Shown: positions 17,266-26,575 of the stretch, piece by piece
Layout: each line of letters begins with the position of its first letter
How positions within the stretch are numbered: the stretch's first letter is position 1
Assembly (NCBI GenBank): GCA_965277595.1
Contig: CBDIDH010000002.1
Coordinates: 4,712,001 to 4,776,000, forward strand
DNA: 64,000 bases
Reading direction: 5' to 3'
From: CBDIDH01 sp965277595
Lineage (GTDB): Bacteria > Planctomycetota > Planctomycetia > Isosphaerales > Isosphaeraceae
The notes under the pieces: model-generated
What the model saw: only the letters and a program-made list of their open reading frames with translations
Database searches by the model: none
What the model was told of the DNA's origin: nothing
Made by a program: the position numbers and the translations under genes

Positions 17266-18078
17266 CTATCGCGACCCTCGGCGCCGTTCCATCATCTTGC
17301 GAAGTATGTCGCTGGCGGCGTCGCTGGTGTCCTTGAAGACGGTTTTCGGCGGCGGTCCGGCGGGTTGCGCCGCCGTTTTCTTCTTGACGTAAAAGGGGTT
17401 CGACTCGTCGAGGAGTTCCTCGGGCGCGTCTTCGGTCTCGGCCTCGGCGTCGATGACCTGGTCCTCGTCCTCGTCTTCCTCGTCGCCGGCTCCTTCGGGA
17501 AGGCGTTCAAATTCCATCTCGCCATCCGCCGTCAAGGCCTGAGAAGGGGGGGGCGGAGCGGGTGTGGGAGCGGCAGTCGGTGGTTTGGGAGTTTTGGGGT
17601 CCTTGGCGTCTTTGAAGGCGCTGATGGTGATGGTGTCGCCTTCGTAGATACCCGAGGGGTTTTCGGGGGCCTGGCTCTTGGCGTCGGCGATCAGCCAGGA
17701 TTCGATGTCAGTGTGGTCGACATCTTCGGGGGCGGCCTTGGCGCGAGATGGAGACGCCACGGCGGCCTTGGCAGTGGCCGGAACACCCGCGATCGAGACC
17801 GCGAAGGTGAGCGGACCGACCTGGACGAGGTCGCGGTCCTTGAGCCGACAGATCTCGGTCAGGGCCTTGCCGTTAACGAGCGTTCCGTTTCGACTTCCGA
17901 GGTCACGCACGGAGACCGTGTCGGCGGTCAGAAGAAACTCGGCGTGTTCGCGACTGACCTGATCGCTGTTCGGGCGGAGCTGGCAAGTCTCACCGCGTCC
18001 GATCTTGAACCGGGGCCCCACTAAAGGGATCACTTTCCCTTCGGGTTTGCCTTGCACCACAATCAACTGCACCTTCAT
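17266..18078 (-). CDS. FHA-domain protein with acidic linker
   Basis: 270 residues. The N-terminal FHA domain (residues 1-95) shows FKIGRGETCQLRPNSDQVS, REHAEF and DLGSRNGTLVNG, the phosphothreonine-binding hallmarks. A long low-complexity linker follows, first Pro/Ala/Lys then a run rich in Glu and Asp (around residues 190-220). It ends in a basic tail DILRKMMERRRGSR. It probably reads Ser/Thr kinase signals, which are abundant in planctomycetes. ATG 18078 begins directly at the first FHA strand. Confidence 0.9.
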   Translation of the reverse strand: MKVQLIVVQGKPEGKVIPLVGPRFKIGRGETCQLRPNSDQVSREHAEFLLTADTVSVRDLGSRNGTLVNGKALTEICRLKDRDLVQVGPLTFAVSIAGVPATAKAAVASPSRAKAAPEDVDHTDIESWLIADAKSQAPENPSGIYEGDTITISAFKDAKDPKTPKPPTAAPTPAPPPPSQALTADGEMEFERLPEGAGDEEDEDEDQVIDAEAETEDAPEELLDESNPFYVKKKTAAQPAGPPPKTVFKDTSDAASDILRKMMERRRGSR

Positions 18079-18504
18079 GGATACCGTCCCGACCTTGTGT
18101 TGACCTACATGCGTTGGGATGACTGAGGGATCGGGGTTTTTGCGTACCCGACCACCTCCCAGGCACCGACGGGCGTTCGACGAGCCGACGCCCTGCGCTT
18201 CAACCTCAGGCCTTGACGTTCCGATCGGGTTAGGACGGTCAACGAACAATGGATGCGATCGGACGGCGGGGCCAGACTGGCGGATTCGACAGCCGCACAT
18301 CGCCGGAAACAAAATTATGATGAATCAACAACCTGCTCGCCTTCACGGAGCGCTCGGCTGATGTAACGCGCCGGGGGCGGCAAGTCCACCTGAATTTTAA
18401 CCGGGACGCCGCCAGATCCAAGAGGTCAACTCGCCTTCGCGCTGATTTCATACTTCGACAGGTTGCCCGACCTCGCATGAGACGTTGCCGGCGCGCCACC
18501 CTGT
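18079..18504. other. gene-free spacer of 426 bp
   Basis: This spacer lies between the FHA gene start and the lipoate-ligase-like gene stop. I see no convincing reading frame, repeat or RNA. It should contain the promoter of the FHA/moxR unit. Confidence 0.5.
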
Positions 18505-19269
18505 CTATCGTCGCGACGTCCACGAAGCGCGCCGATAAACGGATTTTTCCAGTTCGTCAGCGCGGGCGAGCCAGGCCGCGGGCGGGGCGACCTCGACAGA
18601 ACGAAAGCCGAGCGCCACAGGGAGTTGGGCTCGAACGAGGTCGGACCAGAGCACGATGTTATCGGGCAGTTCAGCGAGGTTCGCCACGCCGGGTAGCTCG
18701 GGAGTTCGCGGCGATCCGTCGAGCAAAAGCGACCCATGCTGGAGGATGGCCCCGGCCCGACGTCGTTGCGAGCTACCCAGAATCTTCACCGGCCCGATCA
18801 CCAGGTCGTCGGCGTCTCGGTCGCGGAAACAGAGAAAAGGGCGATTGCCGTCAAGGGGCGGCGCCACCGGACCGCGGCGTTGCACCTCGGCGCCGAGGTC
18901 GCGGAGTAGGGCGGCGATGACGTCGTGAACGCCTCGATACAGGTCGCCGCTCTGGCGAGAGAGGGGGTGAGACCGGGGGATCGCCAGGGCATAGGTCAAC
19001 TCGCGGTCGTGCCAGATCGCGCCGCCGCCCGTCGGCCGACGGACGATCGGAACGTCGCGCCAGCGTGGGTCGGATCGGGCCTCGTCGATCGACTGAAAGT
19101 AGCCGAGGCTGAGCGTCGGCTCGCTCCATCCATAGGTCCGCAAGACGGCGGTCGACGGGTCGGCCGCGACGAGGTCGAGAAGCGCCTCGTCGCGCGCCAT
19201 GTTCACGGGGCCGTTGGCGTTGTCGTCAGGCAAGAGCAGGCAGGGCGGAAGGGGCTTATCGGTCGTCAT
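18505..19269 (-). CDS. lipoate-protein ligase A family (BPL_LPL domain)
   Basis: 254 residues. The fold transfers lipoyl, octanoyl or biotinyl groups to carrier-protein lysines. Motifs: TYGWSEPTLSLGYFQ, the acyl-binding RRPTGGGAIWHDRELTYAL, and VKILGSSQRRRAGAILQHGS, whose Lys contacts acyl-adenylate. It is shorter than E. coli LplA and lacks the C-terminal accessory domain, so it may act as an octanoyl/lipoyl amidotransferase. Its start overlaps the ABC permease gene by 4 bp, so it is the third gene of the 21638-18505 operon. A link between lipoylation and the exporter is not obvious. Confidence 0.85.
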   Translation of the reverse strand: MTTDKPLPPCLLLPDDNANGPVNMARDEALLDLVAADPSTAVLRTYGWSEPTLSLGYFQSIDEARSDPRWRDVPIVRRPTGGGAIWHDRELTYALAIPRSHPLSRQSGDLYRGVHDVIAALLRDLGAEVQRRGPVAPPLDGNRPFLCFRDRDADDLVIGPVKILGSSQRRRAGAILQHGSLLLDGSPRTPELPGVANLAELPDNIVLWSDLVRAQLPVALGFRSVEVAPPAAWLARADELEKSVYRRASWTSRR

Positions 19270-20879
19270 TCGGTCGAGTCCCGGGCTGCCTCGAACCCTT
19301 CCAACGCCTGGGCGACGACCGGCACGAGCGCCAGGCCCGACCCGGCCATGACGACCGCCGCCGCGACGACCGCCGCGCCCAGGTTCTGACCCCCAAAATA
19401 ATAGACAAGCGCTCCAAAAGCCGCCGCCACCGCTCCGATCAGGGTCAGGCCGACCGTCTTGGCCGTGAGCAAGAGGAGTTGCCGACCGATCGCCTGGACG
19501 TCAAACGAGTTCAATCCGGTTGTCCTGTGCGGATACCAGAGAAAATAGAGGTTGTCGATCGCCGCCAGAACGAAGTTGAAGGGAAGCAAAAGCAGCGCCG
19601 CGGCGCCGAGGATCGGCCCGCTCTCGGGTTCAAGCCGATCAAGGACGGCGATCGAAAGGATCTGCGCGACCCAGAGGAGTACGACAGGAGTCAGGACTTG
19701 ACCGAGGACGAGCGAGGTCGGCCGGATTGGCAAGGTCTTGAGGTCGCCGATACGAAGATAATCGGACCGAAAATCAAAGCCGAGACCAGGTTGCGCGACG
19801 ACTCCCATGACGGCGAGGGCCTCGAAGGTGAGCGGCAGGCGATGTTCAGGGGCCGTGACGATCATCACCACGATCGGGATCAGGAACGAGGCCCCGAGGG
19901 TGAAGAGGATCGAAGGAGCGCGGCAGGCGGTCGTCAGTTGCCGCCAGAGGTTCGGGCCGAGGCCCCCCAGCCAGGGGAGCATCGGGACACGGATGCGCGT
20001 GGCGATTGAACTTCCCCAGAGGAGTCCAGGTCGTCCTTTGACCGATGATTGACGCCGGTGGACCCGACGGCTCGCCGCCGCGGAGGCTTCGAGAAATCCG
20101 GCGTTGAGACCAAGCACGAGGCCGACGAGCGCCAGGTCAACCGCCAGGGCCAGGGCCGACCAGACCGCCAGGTCGGGCCAGATTGTTTCGGCCGCGAAGG
20201 CCATGACAAAAGGTCGGAAGGGCAGGAGGGCCAGGTTCACGCCGGGCGAGGCCAGAATTCGAGCCAGGACGACACGAAAGGGGAGCGTCAACGCCTGCCG
20301 GCCGATCGGCCAGACCGCCGCGAAGGCCAGCGCGGCGAGACCCGCCAGGAGGAGGCGACGCCCAAGGCTATACGCCAGGGCGCCAAAGGTGCTGATCGTC
20401 AGGCCGACGGCCAGGGAAAACAGGTAAATCAGAAGAAGCGTGAGGGTCAGACCCGCGAAGGCCGAGAGAAAGAGCGACGCGTGGTGGGCGAACGCGAAGG
20501 CCATGAAGAGGCCCGTCACGATCGATGCCCCCACGCCGCCGACGATCTTGTAAATCAATAACTGGCGGGGCCGATAAGGGCCGGAAAAGAGGAAATTGAC
20601 CTCGGCGGGCGAATAATAGACCGACCGATCTCCTGACGAGAGCAGGACATTCAGCACGCAGTAAAGAAAGAGGCCGAGCGGGCCATGGCGGCGGATCAGG
20701 TCCGCCTGGATGGCGATCAGGATGCGCGGGGTGAAGAGGAAGGAGGCCAGGACTGGGAGAAAAACGAGCGTCCCGAGTACCGCGAGAAAGACGCCCTTGA
20801 GAGTCCGAAGGCCGCGGCTCCGTTTTCGGAACCAGGCCACGACGCGGAGCCGGAGCAAGAGCCAGAGGGATCGGTCCAC
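19266..20879 (-). CDS. ABC-2 type exporter permease
   Basis: 537 residues with about 12-14 hydrophobic segments. The N-terminal pattern is FLAVLGTLVFLPVLASFLF after a basic start, then YYSPAEVNFLFSGPYRPRQL, the usual signature of this permease group. It is placed 6 bp after the ATPase gene 20886-21638, which would supply energy. The substrate is not evident. The protein ends in a Gly/Ala-rich pair of helices followed by an acidic tail. Confidence 0.85.
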   Translation of the reverse strand: MDRSLWLLLRLRVVAWFRKRSRGLRTLKGVFLAVLGTLVFLPVLASFLFTPRILIAIQADLIRRHGPLGLFLYCVLNVLLSSGDRSVYYSPAEVNFLFSGPYRPRQLLIYKIVGGVGASIVTGLFMAFAFAHHASLFLSAFAGLTLTLLLIYLFSLAVGLTISTFGALAYSLGRRLLLAGLAALAFAAVWPIGRQALTLPFRVVLARILASPGVNLALLPFRPFVMAFAAETIWPDLAVWSALALAVDLALVGLVLGLNAGFLEASAAASRRVHRRQSSVKGRPGLLWGSSIATRIRVPMLPWLGGLGPNLWRQLTTACRAPSILFTLGASFLIPIVVMIVTAPEHRLPLTFEALAVMGVVAQPGLGFDFRSDYLRIGDLKTLPIRPTSLVLGQVLTPVVLLWVAQILSIAVLDRLEPESGPILGAAALLLLPFNFVLAAIDNLYFLWYPHRTTGLNSFDVQAIGRQLLLLTAKTVGLTLIGAVAAAFGALVYYFGGQNLGAAVVAAAVVMAGSGLALVPVVAQALEGFEAARDSTE

Positions 20880-20885
20880 GGGCGG

Positions 20886-21638
20886 TCAGACCTCCGCGCC
20901 GAGGCCGATCGCGGACGGCTCGGTCAGGCGGAAGAATAGGTCTTCAAGCGTCTCGACGCGCCCTGAATCATCAATCGCCTGACGGAGACTTTCCAATGAT
21001 CCATGAACAAGCGTCCGGCCTTGATGGAGAACAAGGGCCGTCGTGCAAAGGTCTTCCACCAAGGAGAGCAAATGCGAGCTGACCATCACCGCGGCGCCTA
21101 ACTCGGCCCGGCGGCGGATGGACGATTGCATGGTTCGGATGCCGCGCGGGTCGAGGCCCGTCAGGGGTTCGTCAAGCAGGATGACCCTGGGGTTGTGCAG
21201 GTAGCCGCACGAGATCGCCACCTTCTGACGCATGCCTCTCGATAGCTCGGACACCAGCGCATCGCGTTTTGAGGTCAGCTCAAACTGGTCGAGAAGCGAT
21301 CGGGCGGCGGTCTCCCAGTCGTTGACCCGATAGGCACTTGCGACGAATTTGAGATGTTCCCAGACGGTGAGACTTTCGAAGAGGTTCGGATCGTCGGGCA
21401 CATAGGCGAGCGCGGCCTTGGCGGCGACGGGATCGCGGGCGAGGTCGTGGCCAGCCACGACAACCCGGCCGCGCGTGGGGCGCAAGATCCCGGCGATGGC
21501 GCGCATCGTGGTTGTCTTGCCCGCGCCATTCGGGCCGACAAGGCCGAGGATCTCACCGGGAGCCACCGAGAACGAGAGATTCTCGACGGCGATCGTCCGC
21601 TCATACGACTTGGAGAAGGCTTCGACGACGAGCGACAC
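20886..21638 (-). CDS. ABC transporter ATP-binding protein
   Basis: 250 residues, complete ATPase. Walker A GLVGPNGAGKTTTMRAIAG (residues about 33-51), Q-loop near DDPNLFESLTVWEH, signature LSRGMRQKVAIS, Walker B VILLDEPLTGLDPRG, H-loop VMVSSHLLSLVEDLC. It is the first gene of the operon with the permease and the lipoate-ligase-like gene. The YadG/CcmA-like architecture fits an exporter. Confidence 0.93.
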   Translation of the reverse strand: MSLVVEAFSKSYERTIAVENLSFSVAPGEILGLVGPNGAGKTTTMRAIAGILRPTRGRVVVAGHDLARDPVAAKAALAYVPDDPNLFESLTVWEHLKFVASAYRVNDWETAARSLLDQFELTSKRDALVSELSRGMRQKVAISCGYLHNPRVILLDEPLTGLDPRGIRTMQSSIRRRAELGAAVMVSSHLLSLVEDLCTTALVLHQGRTLVHGSLESLRQAIDDSGRVETLEDLFFRLTEPSAIGLGAEV

Positions 21639-21825
21639 CGCCTGTCCCCCGCATTGATCGCGGCCCGCCGGGTCCGTTGCGGCGGGTGCTACCTCGATAG
21701 GTTGCCCGACCCGGCTTTAAAAACCAAGGGGCGACCGACCCGAGGCGCTGGCTTTTCGGGAAAAGACCGAGGACCGATTCACAACCTTCGGTAACCGACA
21801 TTTCGGATGGAGACGGAGATCGGGA

Positions 21826-21985
21826 GAGGAAAGGACAAAGGGCATGAGGACAAAGGACAGAGGGCAAGAGGACAAAGGGCAAGAGGACAAAGGGCAAGAG
21901 GACAAAGGGCAAGAGGACAGAGGGCAAGAGGACAAAGGGCAAGAGGACACAGGACAAGAGGGCAGGGGGGCAAAGGGCAGGGATG
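21826..21985. repeat. 15-bp compound heptamer tandem array
   Basis: About seven tandem copies of a 15-bp unit (GACAAAGGGCAAGAG), itself a GGACAAA heptamer joined to an octamer GGGCAAGA. Degenerate units follow up to 21985. It sits in the 427-bp spacer between the ABC ATPase start and the GH15 stop. Because the unit is a multiple of three, all frames stay open, but there is no start or context for a gene. Confidence 0.88.
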
Positions 21986-22065
21986 GGAATCTGTCAGGTG
22001 TCCTGTGGCATTCGGAGGAAAGGCTTTGAAGGAACGACTCGATAGCAAATCGGTGCCGGTTGGCG

Positions 22066-23871
22066 TCAGGTCCCGCGTTGCCCGGCGGGGCTCTCGCCAA
22101 CGCCTCGGGCGAGGCTGCGGGCGGTGTTGATCAGGCAGACGTGAGAAAACGCCTGAGGGAAATTGCCAAGCTGCCGACCGGCCTCCAGGTCGTATTCCTC
22201 GGCAAGAAGGCCGACGTCGTTGCGGATCGCCAGAAGGCGTTCAAAAACCTCGGTCGCCTCGTCGCGACGGCCGAGCATCGCTAGATTATCGGCGTACCAG
22301 AAGGTGCACGGCAAGAAGGCCCCCTCGCCGGGCGGAAGGCCATCGACGTTTTCACCGGTCGTGTCATACCGCTTGACGAAACCCCGGTCCATCAAACGCG
22401 TTCGGATCGCCTCGACCGTCCCGCCGACCCTCGGATCGTCGGGCGGAAGGAAGCCAACGAGCGGGATCATCAGGACGCTTGCGTCAAGCGCCTTGGACCC
22501 ATACGACTGGACAAAGGCGTTCTGACTGGAATCAAACCCACGCTGACAGACCTCCGCGTGGATCGCGTCGCGAGTTGTTCGCCAGCGGTCAAGACCGTCA
22601 TAAGGCGTCTTGTACTGCTCAAGGAACTTGACGGCCCGGTCAAAGGCAACCCAGGCCATGACCTTCGAATGCGTAAATGGGCGACGACCCCCGCGAACTT
22701 CCCAGATTCCCTCGTCAGGCTCTTTCCAGGCGGTTTCCAGGTGTTCGAGCAGGACTTGGCCCATCTTCCAGCCGTCTTCGAGCGGCGCGAGGCCGTGGCG
22801 GTGGGCCTGATAGAGGGCGTCAAAGACCTCGCCGTAAACGTCGAGCTGGAACTGACCCGAGGCGGCGTTGCCCGACCGAACGGGTTTCGACCCTTCGTAG
22901 CCGGCAAGCCAGGGCAACTCTTCCTCGGTCAACCTGCGTTCGCCGGCAACGCCGTACATGATCTGGATGTTTTCAGGTCGACCGGCGACGGCTCGCAAGA
23001 GCCAGTCGCGCCAGGCGCGGGCCTCGTCGATGTAACCGGCGCCGATCATCGAGAGTAGGGTGAAGGTGGCGTCGCGAAGCCAGCAGAACCGGTAATCCCA
23101 GTTGCGGACGCCTCCGATTTTTTCTGGTAAGGACGTCGTGGCCGCCGCGACGATCCCGCCGGTCGGGGCGAAGGTCAGCCCCTTGAGCGTGATGAGGGAC
23201 CGGATCACCGCGTCGCGGTCGCCGTTCAGACCCTCGGCGCGGCTGGACCAGGCACGCCACCACGCTTCGGCGTCGCGGATCGCCCCTTCGGCGTCGAGTC
23301 CGGCGGGCGGCGACTCATTCGAGGGGTGCCAGGTCAGGGTGAATGGAATCTTCTGCCCGGCCTTGACGGTGAACTCGGCGACGGTCGAAAGCCCCTCGCC
23401 CCGGTGCTCTTCCCAGGATCGAAGGCGCAGCATGTCGGGACCGGCGATGGCCGAGGTCCCCCAGTCGTGGCGGCGGACCCAGGGGACAGTTAGCCCGTAA
23501 TCGTAGCGGATCGTCAGTTCCGAACGAACCGGAACCTCGCCGCGAATTCCTTCAATGACCCGAGCAACGGTCGGGGTGATGCTGTCAATCGCCATCGCGT
23601 CGGTGAGGCGGACGACGCCCGAGCCGGTCGTGAACTCGGTTTCGAGAACGAGCGAGCCGTTGCGATAGCGGCGTCGAACCGCGGTAATCTCGATGTTTGG
23701 CCCCGGCGCGATCTTCCAGCGGCCGTTCTCGGACGTTCCCAGCAGCGCGGCAAAGCACGCGCCGGAGTCAAACCGAGGAACGCAGAGCCAGTCGATCGAC
23801 CCATCTTTTCCAACAAGACCGGCCGTTCGGCAGTCGCCGATCATCGCGTAGTCTTCGATCCGCATCGCCAT
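22066..23871 (-). CDS. glycoside hydrolase family 15 protein (glucoamylase/trehalase-like)
   Basis: 601 residues. The N-terminal domain starts YAMIGDCRTAGLVGKDGSID, and the catalytic (alpha/alpha)6 barrel contains GVRNWDYRFCWLRDATFTL, QIMYGVAGERRL, WEVRGGRRPFTHSKVMAWVA (general acid region) and EGAFLPCTFWYADNLAMLG (general base region). GH15 enzymes hydrolyse alpha-glucosidic bonds. The bacterial cytosolic members of this architecture include trehalases and dextran glucosidases, so the substrate is not fixed. No signal peptide is seen. ATG 23871 was chosen at MAMRIEDYAMIGD. Divergent from pyrD. Confidence 0.92.
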   Translation of the reverse strand: MAMRIEDYAMIGDCRTAGLVGKDGSIDWLCVPRFDSGACFAALLGTSENGRWKIAPGPNIEITAVRRRYRNGSLVLETEFTTGSGVVRLTDAMAIDSITPTVARVIEGIRGEVPVRSELTIRYDYGLTVPWVRRHDWGTSAIAGPDMLRLRSWEEHRGEGLSTVAEFTVKAGQKIPFTLTWHPSNESPPAGLDAEGAIRDAEAWWRAWSSRAEGLNGDRDAVIRSLITLKGLTFAPTGGIVAAATTSLPEKIGGVRNWDYRFCWLRDATFTLLSMIGAGYIDEARAWRDWLLRAVAGRPENIQIMYGVAGERRLTEEELPWLAGYEGSKPVRSGNAASGQFQLDVYGEVFDALYQAHRHGLAPLEDGWKMGQVLLEHLETAWKEPDEGIWEVRGGRRPFTHSKVMAWVAFDRAVKFLEQYKTPYDGLDRWRTTRDAIHAEVCQRGFDSSQNAFVQSYGSKALDASVLMIPLVGFLPPDDPRVGGTVEAIRTRLMDRGFVKRYDTTGENVDGLPPGEGAFLPCTFWYADNLAMLGRRDEATEVFERLLAIRNDVGLLAEEYDLEAGRQLGNFPQAFSHVCLINTARSLARGVGESPAGQRGT

Positions 23872-24057
23872 GAAATCGCAGCCTTTCCGTCCATGTTCGA
23901 ACTTCAGTCTTCGGGGCCTGACGGTGCAACTCCCATTCCTGAACCGGCCAAGGTGGACGAACGAGCCGGGACCGGCGATGATGGGGTGCCCTTTGAGGAA
24001 GATGGCCGAGGAACATTGAACCGCCAGGCAACGGGAACGTTCTTGAAGGGGTCGCTC

Positions 24058-24984
24058 GTGGTGGATCTGTCGGTGAAGCTGGGGCGACTGGCCCTGAAGA
24101 ATCCGGTTCTGGTGGCCTCGGGGACGTTCGGGTACGTCCGCGAGATGGCGGGTTTCATCAACCTGGCGCGGCTCGGCGGCGTGATTCCCAAGACGGTCAC
24201 GGCGCGGCCTCGCGCGGGGAACGCCACGCCCAGGACGTTTGAAACCGCCGCGGGCCTGCTCAACGCGATCGGCCTGGATAACGACGGGATCGACCACTTC
24301 CGCGCGCATCACCTGCCCTATCTGCGAACGGTCGGCACGGCGGTCATCGCCAACATCGCGGGCGAGGACGAAGACCAGTTCGTCGGCATGGCCGAATCGA
24401 TCGGCGATGAGCCGGGCCTGGCGGCCGTTGAGCTGAACGTCTCGTGCCCGAACGTCAGCCACGGCCTTGATCTGGGGATCGATCCCCGGTCGGTCGGCCG
24501 ACTCGTGAGTCGGGTCCGGTCCGTTTGCCCCTTGCCGGTGATCGCCAAATTGACCCCGAACGTGACCGACGTCGTTGCGATCGCCTCCGCCGCGGCCGAG
24601 GCGGGGGCCGACGCGGTCAGTCTGGTCAACACCTTTCGCGGCATGGCGGTTGACTGGCGTCGGCGCCGACCGATCCTGGCCAACGACATTGGCGGCCTGA
24701 GCGGCCCGGCGATCAAGCCGCTCGCCCTGCGGATGGTCTGGGAAGTGGCCCGAGCCTTGCCCGGGATGCCCATCATCGGTATCGGCGGAATCGCCTGCGC
24801 GGACGACGCCCTGGAATTCATCGTCGCGGGGGCGTCGGCGGTGCAGGTCGGCACGGCGACCTTTTACGACCCGACCGCCGCCGAGCGCCTGCTCGACGAC
24901 CTCGGCCAACGTCTTGATGAGACCGGCCTGGAACGACTTGCCGACCTCGTCGGCACGCTCAGGTCAAACCGCGCCCCTTCGTAA
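24058..24984 (+). CDS. pyrD: dihydroorotate dehydrogenase, class 1B-type
   Basis: 308 residues. It oxidises dihydroorotate to orotate with FMN in pyrimidine synthesis. Motifs: NPVLVASGTFGY, KTVTARPRAGN, the active-site segment ELNVSCPNVSHG (catalytic Cys), KLTPNVTD, SLVNTFRGMAVDW and GIGGIACADDALEF. The Cys base marks class 1. Class 1B needs the PyrK electron-transfer subunit, which is not adjacent. The start is GTG 24058, 7 bp after GAAGGGG. The frame stays open 55 codons upstream but that part looks unlike the family. The 3' end overlaps the convergent methyltransferase gene by 26 bp. Confidence 0.9.
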   Translation: MVDLSVKLGRLALKNPVLVASGTFGYVREMAGFINLARLGGVIPKTVTARPRAGNATPRTFETAAGLLNAIGLDNDGIDHFRAHHLPYLRTVGTAVIANIAGEDEDQFVGMAESIGDEPGLAAVELNVSCPNVSHGLDLGIDPRSVGRLVSRVRSVCPLPVIAKLTPNVTDVVAIASAAAEAGADAVSLVNTFRGMAVDWRRRRPILANDIGGLSGPAIKPLALRMVWEVARALPGMPIIGIGGIACADDALEFIVAGASAVQVGTATFYDPTAAERLLDDLGQRLDETGLERLADLVGTLRSNRAPS

Positions 24985-25636
24985 CCCTGTGCAAGGTGCC
25001 GCGAACCAGCCCAAGCTCGGCGGTCTGGGCCGAGATGGCGACCGCCTCGCAGGTCAGGCCACGCGCCGAGACCTCCGCCGCGAAACCCTCGGCCGAGGCT
25101 CGATAGGGATCGGCGATCAGGGCGAGTCCGCCAGGCGCCAGACGCGCCGCGAGGAGATCGGCGACGAGGGCGACGAGCCGACGCTCGTAAAGCACATCGG
25201 CGCCGAGGATCACGGGAAACTGAGCGTCGGCGGGTTCTCGCCAGTCGATCCGCCGGGTCGAAAACGAGGCGGGGTCGAACCCGTTGGCGGCGACGCTTCG
25301 CGCCACGAACTCGAACGGGGCCTCGTCATAATCCGAGAAAACGACCTTTAGCCCCCGGCTCAGGGCCACGATCCCCGCGAGGCCAAGGCCGCAGCCGATC
25401 TCCAGCGCCGGGCTGTTGTGAACGGCCCAGTTCTCGGCGGCGACGGCCTCCGCGAGCAGAAAAGCCCCCGGCCAGAGATAGGCCCAGTAAGGCATGTAAT
25501 CGTCGCGGCGGTTCCAGGCGAGAACGTCGGGGTCATCCAGCATCCGGTCCGGCTCGGCCGGTCGAACCACGACGATCGGCCTGCCCGCGACGTCGACCGG
25601 CCTCGTCGACACCGGGCCGCCGTAGGCTGTCTGCAT
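24959..25636 (-). CDS. class I SAM-dependent methyltransferase (protein-lysine MTase-like)
   Basis: 225 residues. SAM motif I is LEIGCGLGLAGIVAL (about residues 79-93), motif II VVFSDYDEAPFEFV, and the post-II segment FPVILGADVLYERR is the DxxY-type motif of METTL/FAM86-like protein methyltransferases. An upstream segment YWAYLWPGAFLLAEAV matches the same group. ATG 25636 follows AAAGGAG. The target is unknown. It overlaps pyrD tail to tail by 26 bp. Confidence 0.85.
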   Translation of the reverse strand: MQTAYGGPVSTRPVDVAGRPIVVVRPAEPDRMLDDPDVLAWNRRDDYMPYWAYLWPGAFLLAEAVAAENWAVHNSPALEIGCGLGLAGIVALSRGLKVVFSDYDEAPFEFVARSVAANGFDPASFSTRRIDWREPADAQFPVILGADVLYERRLVALVADLLAARLAPGGLALIADPYRASAEGFAAEVSARGLTCEAVAISAQTAELGLVRGTLHRVTKGRGLT

Positions 25637-25734
25637 CAACCGCTCCTTTGCCCGCGACCAAGACCAGGGAAACCGAACCTGGACTCTACCGAAATCGCGA
25701 CGTCGGGGCCAATCCGTGGGAGAATTGCGTAGTC

Positions 25735-25803
25735 CTGATGACCGATGACCGAGGAATTCCGTCAATTGGCCATCGGTCCTTGGTCATCGGTCATCAACGC
25801 AAC
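25735..25803. repeat. hairpin of the GACCGAK family
   Basis: A near-perfect palindrome: CTGATGACCGATGACCGAGGA on the left and its inverse ending GGTCATCGGTCATCA on the right, with a short AT-richer loop. Short outer arms TTGCGT/ACGCAA extend it. It lies in the long spacer upstream of the Tat-like cluster. Confidence 0.8.
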
Positions 25804-25871
25804 AACTCCAGACTGCAATCCATCAAGAGCCTTCCTTCCCGAAAATCCCTGTCCAGCGTCTGGGAATTTGA

Positions 25872-25899
25872 TTGACTGGGCCGTTGAGAGCGGTACGAT
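25872..25899 (+). promoter_or_regulatory. candidate sigma-70-type promoter
   Basis: TTGACT (25872-25877) and TACGAT (25894-25899) with a 16-bp spacer, about 280 bp upstream of the TatA-like gene. This is sequence resemblance only. The leader would be long. Confidence 0.3.
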
Positions 25900-26175
25900 A
25901 GCCAGTGAACACCCACCCCGCGTCGTCCCTGTCGAGACGCCAAGGTCCCGGATGGTGCCGATCTGTCGGCTCCCCGCCGAACGGGATTTTCCCTGCAATG
26001 GTCATGATTTCCGGTAGAGTTCGCCAGCGCCCGGGAAGGCCCGCGCGCCCGGGGCGAACGAGTGAAGGCGCCGGGATCGGGCGGTTCTTCGCTTCGGGCC
26101 TGGCGTCGGTAACCGCCGGAGCCTGGGCCTTGCCGGGGCGGCGTTCAGTTCGTTCAGGACGGGGAGGTGGGAACC

Positions 26176-26517
26176 GTGACCGGGTCGGTGCCAGCGGCCT
26201 TGCTCGCCTTCATCACGCTTGGCTTGAAGGAAATTGTCCTGATCGGCCTCGTCGCCCTGGCCCTTTACGGCCGGAGTGGATCGCGGTTGATTCGCGCCAC
26301 GCGTTACGGCCGGACGATCGATCCCTGGTTGAACCTCGTCCGGGTCCGTCCCCGCTCGGGCGACCCGCGGCGGCAAGCCCAAGCCGCGTCCCCGGTCCAG
26401 GCACCCTGGAAATCACGATCTCAGGGCCGGGTCTTCTGGGCCCTGGTCTTGCTGGCCGCCGCTGTCGTGGCCGCCTGGGTCGCCACCCGCGTCATCGTGC
26501 TCAGCGGGTCGCATTGA
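26176..26517 (+). CDS. small membrane protein with TatA-like N-terminus
   Basis: 113 residues from GTG 26176, with GGGAGG 8-10 bp upstream (GTG 26167 is an alternative). The N-terminal helix and the sequence after it, KEIVLIGLVALALYGRSGSR, recall the TatA pattern: acidic residue, hydrophobic helix, FG-turn, then an Arg/Gly amphipathic stretch. Unlike TatA it has a second membrane helix at the C-terminus (residues 87-107). It lies 266 bp before two genuine tatA genes on the same strand. A Tat-related role is inference. Confidence 0.6.
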   Translation: MTGSVPAALLAFITLGLKEIVLIGLVALALYGRSGSRLIRATRYGRTIDPWLNLVRVRPRSGDPRRQAQAASPVQAPWKSRSQGRVFWALVLLAAAVVAAWVATRVIVLSGSH

Positions 26518-26575
26518 ATCAAATGCACGTTGCGACGGCATCGCGTCTTTGCGACGTCGGCCGTTACCAGTTGCC

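Noticed and set aside
21826..21985. Repeat array as a coding repeat protein
   Set aside because: Open in several frames only because the unit is 15 bp; no start, no ribosome site, and similar arrays elsewhere are not in frame with genes.
23872..24909. Upstream extension of the GH15 frame antisense to pyrD, giving a product of over 900 residues
   Set aside because: The extra 346 codons are Arg/Asp/Gly-rich antisense of pyrD with no domain; the family starts at ATG 23871.
24058..24984. Complete class 1B dihydroorotate dehydrogenase complex
   Set aside because: No pyrK gene is adjacent, so only the catalytic subunit can be claimed.
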